A stretch of DNA of 9,037 nucleotides, taken from Finegoldia magna (GTDB taxonomy: Bacteria; Bacillota; Clostridia; Tissierellales; Peptoniphilaceae). Location: contig NZ_JAGYZD010000051.1 in assembly GCF_018371055.1 (NCBI RefSeq), positions 1 through 9,037 on the forward strand, in the 5' to 3' direction. A model generated the notes under the pieces. The model worked only from the letters and a program-made list of their open reading frames with translations, did not search any database and was not told where the DNA came from. Shown here in pieces: positions 1-5,579 of the stretch (positions within the stretch are counted from its first letter, which is position 1; every line of letters starts with the position of its first letter). Position numbers and translations under genes: made by a program.

Positions 1-1605
1 TTGTCTTTTTTTATTAAAACTATCACTATCTTGCTTATACTCTTTTATCTTTTCTATGATACTTTCTTTTTCTCCTCTCTTGATTGCCTTGTCAATTTCA
101 ATACTTAGGTCTATGCCATAATCGTCATTGACTGTCTTGACTGCATACTTGATATGGTTGATACTTTCGTACTCTTCTTTGATTGATTGTGATTGTCTGT
201 TGAGTCTCGATATTTCATCTTCAAGGGTTTGGATTTCTTTTTTCCAGTCTTTAGACTTAATCGCCGATGAGCCTGTTATCTTTTCAAGAATTGCCCTTGC
301 TCTTTTATATTTATCTATCTCATCTTTATGGGAATTGTAAAAGCTGTCTTTGAATAGGGATTTACTGTTCCATTCCTCAAAGACTTTTTTGTTATCCTTG
401 ATGATGTCCGCATAGGCAAAGCATTTATTTAAGTTTTCTATTCTTGTGGTTTTCGCCTTAATGTCTTGACTAATTTTCTTATTTTGGGATTGTAATGTGC
501 TTATCTTTTCTTGTAGGTCGGCTATGGTTTTAAGATTGTTGCCTTTCAGATATATTCTTGCTTTGGAAAATCGTCTTAGGTCTGCACCTATCTTTTTGTT
601 GCTTGCATAGGGATTTAACTTTCTTGCTTTTTCTCCCTGTAAGTCATAATAAATACTGATGTACTCATAGAGATTAAAGAGTTCCGCCTTGTTCTCATAT
701 TCTTCTTTTTTCTCCTGTTTGTATTCATCATATTTTACTTGCAGACTTCCAAGTAACGAGCCTATCCAAGACGTAAGTTTGGATAGCTCCTCTTTTAATT
801 TTCTAAATTCTAAATTCAAGGCGATGATTTTTCTGTTTTGGTTTCCTCTCTCTGTCTGTATGCCTTTTTTCTCCATCTGATAACTGCTTGTGCCTAAATG
901 AATTTGCGGGAGTTCTTCTCTGCCTTGTTCTTTAAAGGTGCGTGGATCTATCCTTTTATTTATGTTGTTTCTTGCCAAGTATTCGTTTGCTTTCTTTGAA
1001 AAGTTTTCTCTCCACTCTTTTGCTTTGTCAGGTTCATTCCAATCGTTCAAATTTACTTTTCTTGATTTATAGTTTCCACTTTTCAGTTTTATCTTTTCTC
1101 CGTTTTCATCAAGGATATATTCTTTTCTGCATTTCGGTTTCCAATTCCCTTTTTTGTCTATTTCTCTAAGGGTAAGTAGGATATGGGCGTGTGGTTGTTC
1201 TTCATGATCGCTTGCCATAGGATTATGAATATTACAGTCTGCTATCATACCTTTAGAAGTAAAGTTTTCTTCTATAAATTCGCTGATTAACTTTATTCTG
1301 TCCTGTTCATTTAATTCTCTTGGAAGTGTAAAGAGCAGATTTCTTGCAAGTTGTGAATTTTTACTTTTTTCGATTTTCTCAACTTCATTCCATAGGTATT
1401 CTCTGTTTGAAAACTCTTTCGGGATATGTTCCGGCAGAAATATTTTTGAGAATACAAGGTCTTCTTTTTTAGAATAGTCATGTGTTTTTCCATAGTATTC
1501 ATCTTGTAATTTATCTCTTGCATTGTATGCAGCTTTTGCAATCACGCTATGCCCTTTTGACCTTGCCACAATATCTACATGGGTATGCAAACTTTTGATT
1601 TCCAT
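1..1605 (-). CDS. mobA: MobA/MobL-family (MOBQ) relaxase, 3' end beyond the window
   Basis: The minus-strand frame is open from the ATG at 1605 to the window edge, giving 535 codons with no stop. AAGGAGG lies about 8 nt before this ATG, which fixes the start. The N-terminal 240 residues match the MobA/MobL relaxase fold. Tyr27 in AKAAYNAR sits where the catalytic tyrosine of RSF1010 MobA lies (KADY). The metal-binding HUH motif is PHAHILL, with His139 and His141. IDPRT at 219-223 and LPQIHLG at 232-238 parallel the IDHRT and LPGVHLG of RSF1010 MobA. From about residue 255 the protein is Lys/Glu-rich and probably coiled coil. The expected role is to nick oriT, stay bound to the 5' end and pilot the strand into a recipient using another element's mating channel. 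A candidate oriT lies 60-115 nt upstream. No primase or helicase domain is visible in this part. Confidence 0.93.
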   Translation of the reverse strand, partial: MEIKSLHTHVDIVARSKGHSVIAKAAYNARDKLQDEYYGKTHDYSKKEDLVFSKIFLPEHIPKEFSNREYLWNEVEKIEKSKNSQLARNLLFTLPRELNEQDRIKLISEFIEENFTSKGMIADCNIHNPMASDHEEQPHAHILLTLREIDKKGNWKPKCRKEYILDENGEKIKLKSGNYKSRKVNLNDWNEPDKAKEWRENFSKKANEYLARNNINKRIDPRTFKEQGREELPQIHLGTSSYQMEKKGIQTERGNQNRKIIALNLEFRKLKEELSKLTSWIGSLLGSLQVKYDEYKQEKKEEYENKAELFNLYEYISIYYDLQGEKARKLNPYASNKKIGADLRRFSKARIYLKGNNLKTIADLQEKISTLQSQNKKISQDIKAKTTRIENLNKCFAYADIIKDNKKVFEEWNSKSLFKDSFYNSHKDEIDKYKRARAILEKITGSSAIKSKDWKKEIQTLEDEISRLNRQSQSIKEEYESINHIKYAVKTVNDDYGIDLSIEIDKAIKRGEKESIIEKIKEYKQDSDSFNKKRQ

Positions 1606-1665
1606 TGTCTTTTCCTCCTTTATCTGTTTTCAATTTTGGGATTTTACTATCCTAATGTTCAGGTC

Positions 1666-1719
1666 GTATCTTCGCTCCCTTTTTCAAAGGGCGCAAAGAT
1701 ACACCGTTTGACTACGGTG
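1666..1719 (-). other. oriT: Candidate origin of transfer (oriT) with nic site
   Basis: Read on the minus strand, a stem-loop (CACCGT, 6-nt loop, ACGGTG; 1719-1702) is followed at once by TATCTTTGCGCCCT. RSF1010 oriT has the same layout: an inverted repeat, then a short spacer ending in TGCGCCCT, nicked between TGCG and CCCT. By analogy the nick would fall between 1692 and 1691 on the minus strand. The nic sequence also lies in one arm of a 17-nt imperfect hairpin (1702-1686 with 1682-1666, 3-nt loop, one G-T wobble and one G-A mismatch). The site is just upstream of the relaxase gene, the usual place for a MOBQ oriT. The sequence match is seen directly; nicking is inferred. Confidence 0.75.
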
Positions 1720-1789
1720 CTTTGCGTTCCTGCGGAAAGCTTATAGCTCCGCTAAGGAAACGAAAACGCTAAAGCATTTTTATTTGTTC

Positions 1790-1808
1790 AAGGGGGCTAC
1801 TCCCCCTT
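1790..1808. repeat. GC-rich inverted repeat in the oriT region
   Basis: AAGGGGG and CCCCCTT form a perfect 7-bp stem around a 5-nt loop (CTACT). No T-run follows on either strand, so it is not a standard terminator. It could be a protein-binding or processing structure of the origin region; its function is unknown. Confidence 0.6.
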
Positions 1809-1820
1809 AGACCCCTGTGA

Positions 1821-1864
1821 ACTTTGTTTTTTGTAGATTTTTCAAATCCACAAAAAAGCAAAGT
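1821..1864 (-). repeat. Long imperfect hairpin competing with the terminator-like stem
   Basis: Positions 1821-1840 pair with 1844-1864 around a 3-nt loop. This gives about 19 pairs, with one mismatch and one bulged base. The 1857-1864 arm is also the 3' arm of the terminator-like stem at 1852-1886, so the two structures cannot form together. It may act as an antiterminator or as part of the origin. The pairing is seen directly; the role is inferred. Confidence 0.55.
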
Positions 1865-1886
1865 GTTAAAATGTTCTCACTTTGCT
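1852..1886 (-). terminator. Intrinsic-terminator-like hairpin after the DUF3847-like gene
   Basis: On the minus strand AGCAAAGTG (1886-1878) and CACTTTGCT (1865-1857) form a perfect 9-bp stem with a 12-nt loop. Six T residues run from the last stem base to 1852. It begins 34 nt past the stop of the DUF3847-like gene and would separate that gene from oriT and the relaxase. The stem is only moderately GC-rich, so it may leak. An alternative stem shares its 3' arm. Confidence 0.6.
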
Positions 1887-1919
1887 CCATCTCAGTTTCT
1901 AATACATTTTCTGTTTTCC

Positions 1920-2294
1920 TTATTCTTCCTCTGTCAGTTCTTCAAAATCATCATTTGCATTTTCCTCTTTAAGATTTGGATTTTCTTCTAAAGAGATTTC
2001 TTTTTCTTTTAAATGAATTTCTGTAAGTTCTTTTAGCTTTTCTCTATTTCGATTATCGGAAAGTACATAATCTAAAAAGGCATAGATTAAATCATTGTCG
2101 GTACTTTCTTCTGCTCCGGTTATCTGTTTTTCAAATTTCTCAAACACGCCTCCTTTTTCTACTTTTCGTTTCGTGTCCGCCTTTCTTTTTAGCTGTGATT
2201 TCTTTTGTCTTAGTTGCTTAATTTTGTTTTCTACCTGTTCTTTTTTCTTAGTTTCTTTTTCCAACTGGCTCATTACATTTTCTAACTCTTTCAT
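1920..2294 (-). CDS. Small coiled-coil protein resembling DUF3847, possible relaxase accessory
   Basis: This encodes 124 residues starting at ATG 2294, with GGAGG 8 nt upstream. Residues 1-45 are very rich in Lys, Glu and Gln with regular hydrophobic spacing and should form a coiled coil. The middle part contains FEKFEKQITG, followed by a helical stretch around LIYAFLDYVL and REKLKELTE. The last 25 residues are strongly acidic. This layout resembles the DUF3847 proteins commonly found just before MobA/MobL relaxase genes in Firmicute mobile elements. A basic coiled-coil head fits a relaxosome or DNA-binding helper, but no catalytic motif is present and the role is inferred from position. It lies 86 nt after the sigma-like gene and 314 nt before the relaxase gene, with a terminator-like hairpin in the second gap. 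Confidence 0.8.
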   Translation of the reverse strand: MKELENVMSQLEKETKKKEQVENKIKQLRQKKSQLKRKADTKRKVEKGGVFEKFEKQITGAEESTDNDLIYAFLDYVLSDNRNREKLKELTEIHLKEKEISLEENPNLKEENANDDFEELTEEE

Positions 2295-2331
2295 TTTTCA
2301 TTCCTCCATTTCAATATTGTTGTGTTCCAAA

Positions 2332-2371
2332 CAAAGAAAGGCTAAGCACCTTTCTTTGATACTTAACCTTT
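2332..2371 (-). repeat. Overlapping inverted repeats between sigma-like and DUF3847-like genes
   Basis: CAAAGAAAGG (2332-2341) and CCTTTCTTTG (2349-2358) form a perfect 10-bp stem with a 7-nt loop. An alternative stem pairs 2337-2346 with 2362-2371 over 10 positions, one of them a G-U wobble. The two share 2337-2341 and enclose each other's loops, so they exclude one another. No T-run follows the first stem on the minus strand, so it is not a clear terminator. The stems end about 25 nt before the Shine-Dalgarno sequence of the downstream gene. They could tune expression or RNA processing; this is inference. Confidence 0.55.
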
Positions 2372-2380
2372 CATCATTTT

Positions 2381-2797
2381 TTAGATTTTATCTTCTAAAA
2401 TCTTTCTTAGTTTTTCTAAAATTTGATCCCTCCTTTGTCCGATTGCCTGATGTGTAACTTTCTCTTTTCTGCTGATTGACCTAAGACTTTCTTCTCTGTA
2501 GAAGATGGCTTCCATTAACTCTCTTTCTTCTTTTGTCAGTGTAGCTAATGCCTTATGCAGTTCTTCAATTTGCATTTTGACTTCTACAATTTTTTCTAAG
2601 TCTATTTTTTCATCTATGATGTTATCTACAAAGTGTCCATCATGATCTAATGATGAAAATGGAATAACTCCATACTTGCAATCCTTTTTCTGAAGATATT
2701 TTTCATGCTCTGTTATCTTCCAATAGGCTTTGTAGACTTCTTCACTTATGGGTATAGCTTCCCCTTTGACATAAAGGTAATATTCCTTATTAGGCAT
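2381..2797 (-). CDS. Sigma-70 region 4-like regulator of the mobilization module
   Basis: This encodes 138 residues from ATG 2797, with AAAAAGGAGG ending 8 nt upstream. The N-terminus (KEYYLYVKGEAIPISEEVYKAYWK) is shown only in part here: YYLYV at 6-10 and ISEEVYKAYW at 17-26 are typical of small sigma-like proteins of Firmicute mobile elements. Residues 88-135 look like sigma region 4: LTKEERELMEAIFY, then a helix-turn-helix around SLRSISRKEKVTHQAIGQRR, then a basic LEKLRKIL helix. Region 2 is not evident, so it may not act as a complete sigma factor. It probably controls transcription of the element's own genes and is the first gene of the mobilization group. Its ribosome binding site can be buried in a predicted stem at 2805-2854, suggesting regulated translation. 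Confidence 0.82.
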   Translation of the reverse strand: MPNKEYYLYVKGEAIPISEEVYKAYWKITEHEKYLQKKDCKYGVIPFSSLDHDGHFVDNIIDEKIDLEKIVEVKMQIEELHKALATLTKEERELMEAIFYREESLRSISRKEKVTHQAIGQRRDQILEKLRKILEDKI

Positions 2798-2804
2798 TGT
2801 GTTA

Positions 2805-2854
2805 TCCTCCTTTTTAAGTTCTCTGTTTTGCTTTTTGAGAATAAAAAAGGAGGA
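2805..2854 (-). promoter_or_regulatory. Stem that would sequester the Shine-Dalgarno of the sigma-like gene
   Basis: On the minus strand TCCTCCTTTTT (2854-2844) is perfectly complementary to AAAAAGGAGGA (2815-2805), the ribosome binding site of the sigma-like gene. Inside it, TTCTC (2841-2837) pairs with GAGAA (2823-2819), leaving a 13-nt loop. Together they make a nearly continuous hairpin of about 17 pairs with one mismatch and one bulge. Its 5' arm overlaps the 3' arm and T-run of the terminator-like hairpin, so only one can form. Complementarity is seen directly; regulation is inferred. Confidence 0.6.
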
Positions 2855-2882
2855 CTTCTACACTTTGACGTAAAAAGTCCTC
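2843..2882 (-). terminator. Terminator-like hairpin between the iron operon and the sigma-like gene
   Basis: GAGGACTT (2882-2875) and AAGTCCTC (2857-2850) form an 8-bp stem, extendable by two weaker pairs, around a loop of up to 17 nt. C and six T residues follow (2849-2843). It is the first terminator-like structure after the FeoC-like gene and lies 32 nt past the stop of the 34-codon ORF. The long loop makes it weaker than a textbook terminator. Its 3' arm is also used by the stem that covers the downstream Shine-Dalgarno sequence. Confidence 0.65.
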
Positions 2883-2914
2883 TCGGCTTAAAAACTAATA
2901 TTTTATATGATTTT

Positions 2915-3019
2915 CTATTTTGTTGTTTCTGGTAAAGTGTTATTGCTACGTGTAAGCAATTCCAAGCATAAAAAATGATAAATATATCTTATGTGAATAA
3001 CAAAATTTAGTGTTTTCAT
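2915..3019 (-). CDS. Possible 34-residue leader peptide
   Basis: This ORF starts at ATG 3019, with GGAGGG 7 nt upstream, an excellent ribosome binding site. The product begins MKTLNFVIHIRYIYHFLCLE and ends in a polar tail, LPETTK. It is rich in aromatic and hydrophobic residues and I do not recognise it. It lies 64 nt after the FeoC-like gene and before a terminator-like hairpin and a stem over the Shine-Dalgarno sequence of the sigma-like gene. That position suggests a regulatory leader peptide whose translation could shift RNA folding, but a small functional protein or a chance ORF cannot be excluded. A 6-bp stem-loop (2942-2960) lies within the ORF, and its 2953-2960 part can also pair with 3033-3040 just ahead of the ORF's Shine-Dalgarno sequence. 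Confidence 0.5.
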   Translation of the reverse strand: MKTLNFVIHIRYIYHFLCLELLTRSNNTLPETTK

Positions 3020-3041
3020 TATTTATCCCTCCATTGCTTAG

Positions 3042-3047
3042 CTACAT
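3042..3047 (-). promoter_or_regulatory. Start-stop minimal ORF (ATG TAG) with its own Shine-Dalgarno
   Basis: GGAGG (3057-3053) stands 5 nt before ATG, which is followed directly by TAG. The next Shine-Dalgarno sequence, for the 34-codon ORF, begins 9 nt further on. Both sites share the string AATGGAGG. A ribosome could initiate and terminate at once here, which may load or stall ribosomes near the following leader ORF. It could also be chance; only the sequence arrangement is seen. Confidence 0.35.
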
Positions 3048-3083
3048 TTTAACCTCCATTCTTTGATTCTGTACTTAACCAAA

Positions 3084-3317
3084 CTACTCTTTTACAATCC
3101 AAATATCATCTTGATTAACAACACAATTCGAGCATCCCGAACATTGACTTTGGCATTTACTTGTTGCAGACCTTTTAGTTTTTACCAAATATCCATTATT
3201 TTCGAGATATTCAATTTTCATTTTTACACTATCTAAATCCTCACCTGTCAGTTCAGCAAGTTCTTGCAAAGTGCAAGTCTTTTTCTTTTTCAATACTTCT
3301 AATAGTTGTATAAGCAT
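3084..3317 (-). CDS. feoC: FeoC-like winged-helix protein with a four-cysteine cluster
   Basis: This encodes 77 residues from ATG 3317, which lies 8 nt after AAGGTG. A GTG at 3326 would add three residues but sits only 1 nt from the purine stretch, so the ATG is preferred. Residues 1-48 fit a small winged helix: an LLEVLKKK helix, then LQELAELTGEDLDSVKMKIE as helix-turn-helix and NNGYLVK as the wing start. Cys55, Cys59, Cys62 and Cys65 (C-x3-C-x2-C-x2-C) follow. FeoC proteins carry cysteines at this place, and the one from Klebsiella binds an Fe-S cluster, so an iron or oxygen sensor role for FeoB is plausible. The spacing is tighter than in the enterobacterial protein. The gene starts 12 nt after feoB and closes the operon. 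Confidence 0.75.
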   Translation of the reverse strand: MLIQLLEVLKKKKTCTLQELAELTGEDLDSVKMKIEYLENNGYLVKTKRSATSKCQSQCSGCSNCVVNQDDIWIVKE

Positions 3318-3329
3318 ACTTATCACACC

Positions 3330-5351
3330 TTAAAAAATCAGTAGTCCAATATGATATGCAACACAAGATATAATTAGAGCCGATAATATATAATACAGTG
3401 CTATTTTTATCGTCCATTTTTTTGAATGTGTTTCTTGTGCGGTAGCTGCAAGAGCCATCAAACAAGGCATATTGAAGAAAAAGGCAAAAGTAAATGCTAA
3501 GGCTTCCGGCTTTGAAATCATTGTCAACATATTATTGCTTAGAATAGCGGTATCTACTGTCCCTTTAACCTCAACTGCATGCCATATTCCTGAAGAAGTA
3601 AATAATGATGCCATTACTCCTAATGCCGATTCTTTTCCCATTGCAGAAGCAACAAAAGCCATAAATAATTGCCATGGTAACCCAAACAATTTTGTTACAG
3701 GCTCTATAAATGTTCCTACTTTATAAATAAGGCTGTTAGCTATATTTCCATCAGGCGTATAGGCAAGAATCCAAAATATAACAGAAATAAGGATAATGAT
3801 ACTCAATGCCCTTTTCAGTACATTTCCCATCCTATTCATTACAGAAGAAAGTAAATTTTTCCAATGTGGCTTGTGATATGGTGGAAGTTCCATAATCATT
3901 CCAAAATGTTCACTTCCCTCATAAAGCGATTTTCTGAAAATCCTATATGTGATTAGTAAATGTAGAAAAGCAACTGCAAATAGGCTTAATATCACAAATA
4001 CTGCCTGTTTTCCGAAGAATGTTCCTGTAACAAGCCCGACTACTCCCCATGTTGACCCGCAAGGGACTACCCAAGATAATGCAATCGTCATAACCCTCTG
4101 TCCCCATGAATCAATTACTCTCGTTCCTGTGATTCCACCTATATTACAGCCGAAACTTAACAAGAACGGCATAATTGCTTTTCCTTGCAATCCTAATTTC
4201 GACATAGTGTTGTCAAAGACATAGGAAACTCTTGCCATATATCCTACATCTTCCAAGAATCCAAATACTAAGCTAATTCCCAATACATAACTTGCCATTT
4301 GCAATGCAAAAGTAATTGCAGTCATTACGGCTCCACACAAAAGTGAAATCAGCCAATTTGATACTCCAATGGCGACAAGCCCCTTTGCCAACAATGTTGA
4401 TATTTTAGGTATAACAAACCCAAATAACCCCATTAGCGGAAATCCGATGAGCATAGAAGCAACTAATCCTAAAATGATAACTCCGATAGCCATAGGTTTT
4501 CCGAAAGCTTTACTTGTGGCTATACGATCAAATTTGCTTCTCTTAAATACTCTCTTTTTCTGAATAACATTTGCATTGATAAGTTTATCTATCCATTCAA
4601 ATTTACAATTACCGGTTATTAAATTGCCATTTTTTATGCTTTTTAATACGTTCTCTATTTCTTCAAATTCGACTTTTTCAACATTATCTTTTACTAACGC
4701 AATTACTTTTGCATCCTGATCTAATAATTTTCCGATAATCCACGACTTTGAAAATACACCTATACCTTTATCAGGGATATGTTTTTTTAATAGCTTATAG
4801 TTATCTCCAACAATATTTTCATATGCCCTTTCTAAATTTTCGTCAGATAAAATTTTTCCTCTATCTGAATGCTCCAGAAAAGCATAAAACTCTTTGTATT
4901 CCTTTTTATCTGCCGCAACGATAGGAATGACAGGTATATTCAAGGATTTTTGTAACCCCTTTATATTTATATTTTTCCCTTGACTTGTAGCAACATCCAT
5001 CATGTTCATGATTAAGACAACCGGAATATTTATTCCAATGTAGTCAGAGAGCATAAATAGACTTCGATTTAATTGTGAAGCATCTGCCATAATAGCAATT
5101 AGGTCTGCGTTCCCGGTTTCTATATATTCTCTTGTTATAACTTCTTCCTCTGAATTTGCTGATAATCCGTAAGTTCCTGGTAAATCCACAATCGTATAAT
5201 TGGTATCTTTATACGAAAATTCGCCTTCTTTTTTCTCAACGGTTTTACCCGGCCAATTTCCAACATGTTGATTTGAGCCTGTCAACCCATTAAACAAAGT
5301 CGATTTTCCAGAATTAGGCTGCCCCAGCAAAGCAATCGTTATTTTCTTCAT
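3330..5351 (-). CDS. feoB: FeoB-family ferrous iron (or related metal) transporter with variant gate motifs
   Basis: This membrane GTPase-transporter has 673 residues, a normal length for Gram-positive FeoB. The N-terminal G domain is intact: G1 GQPNSGKS at 10-17, the HVGNWPGKTVE switch at 29-39, G3 DLPG at 56-59 and G4 NMMD at 116-119. Residues about 130-270 form the helical regulatory region. The membrane part, from about 290, contains LEDVGYMAR and keeps Cys402, Cys431 and Cys630. The contexts differ from classical FeoB: FGCNIGGITGTR replaces the usual GCNVPAIMATR, and VPCGSTWGV replaces SCGARLPVY. The expected role is import of Fe(II) across the cytoplasmic membrane; the variant gates leave room for another metal or subfamily. 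It starts 3 nt after feoA, whose 3' end supplies GGAGG, and feoC follows. Gene neighbours make the Feo assignment firm, while the substrate is less certain. Confidence 0.93.
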   Translation of the reverse strand: MKKITIALLGQPNSGKSTLFNGLTGSNQHVGNWPGKTVEKKEGEFSYKDTNYTIVDLPGTYGLSANSEEEVITREYIETGNADLIAIMADASQLNRSLFMLSDYIGINIPVVLIMNMMDVATSQGKNINIKGLQKSLNIPVIPIVAADKKEYKEFYAFLEHSDRGKILSDENLERAYENIVGDNYKLLKKHIPDKGIGVFSKSWIIGKLLDQDAKVIALVKDNVEKVEFEEIENVLKSIKNGNLITGNCKFEWIDKLINANVIQKKRVFKRSKFDRIATSKAFGKPMAIGVIILGLVASMLIGFPLMGLFGFVIPKISTLLAKGLVAIGVSNWLISLLCGAVMTAITFALQMASYVLGISLVFGFLEDVGYMARVSYVFDNTMSKLGLQGKAIMPFLLSFGCNIGGITGTRVIDSWGQRVMTIALSWVVPCGSTWGVVGLVTGTFFGKQAVFVILSLFAVAFLHLLITYRIFRKSLYEGSEHFGMIMELPPYHKPHWKNLLSSVMNRMGNVLKRALSIIILISVIFWILAYTPDGNIANSLIYKVGTFIEPVTKLFGLPWQLFMAFVASAMGKESALGVMASLFTSSGIWHAVEVKGTVDTAILSNNMLTMISKPEALAFTFAFFFNMPCLMALAATAQETHSKKWTIKIALYYILSALIISCVAYHIGLLIF

Positions 5352-5354
5352 ATC

Positions 5355-5579
5355 TCAAAGTACCTCCATCATTATTTTCTCTGCCTCTATCTTATTGACA
5401 GCTATCATCGTATCTCTACAATAAATGAGAATAGGTTGCTTTTTATAATTCTGGAAAACTTCAACATCGCTTCCGACAGTTATTCCGATAGATATTATTC
5501 TGCTTTGAAAATGTGTATCACCAATAATTTCAACAACTTTACCTTTTGTCTTTTCTTTCAAAGTACTAAGCCTCTCCAT
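5355..5579 (-). CDS. feoA: FeoA, small SH3-like partner of FeoB
   Basis: This encodes 74 residues, the size of a single FeoA domain. The pattern KGKVVEIIGD, then a polar stretch with SRIISIGITVGSDVEVFQ, and a final beta-strand region ending VNKIEAEKIMMEVL fits the FeoA SH3-like barrel; the classical RLxxLGLxxG is here SRIISIGITVG. It is cytoplasmic and thought to act on FeoB to support Fe(II) uptake. The start at ATG 5579 is fixed by AAAGGAG 7 nt upstream. The gene overlaps the end of the upstream ABC gene by 14 nt in another frame, and feoB begins 3 nt after its stop, so it probably depends on translational coupling within the operon. Confidence 0.9.
   Translation of the reverse strand: MERLSTLKEKTKGKVVEIIGDTHFQSRIISIGITVGSDVEVFQNYKKQPILIYCRDTMIAVNKIEAEKIMMEVL

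Larger units (their letters stand above)
1606..1919. other. Non-coding interval upstream of the relaxase
   Basis: I see no credible gene in these 314 nt. From the relaxase side they hold the relaxase Shine-Dalgarno sequence (about 1613-1619), the oriT candidate (1666-1719), a GC-rich hairpin (1790-1808) and two overlapping hairpins near the end of the DUF3847-like gene (1821-1886). Density of inverted repeats is far above the rest of the window, as expected for an origin of transfer and a regulatory junction. No convincing -35/-10 pair was found. Confidence 0.7.

Noticed and set aside
1311..1541. Alternative minus-strand open frame of 76 codons inside the relaxase region
   Set aside because: It overlaps the catalytic domain of the relaxase in another frame and has no recognisable protein features.
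2095..2457. Plus-strand open frame of 120 codons
   Set aside because: It is the complement of the DUF3847-like and sigma-like genes; its product is a Ser/Phe/Leu-rich antisense artefact without a ribosome binding site.
3318..3326. GTG at 3326 as the start of the FeoC-like gene
   Set aside because: The purine stretch AAGG would be only 1 nt away; ATG 3317 is better placed.
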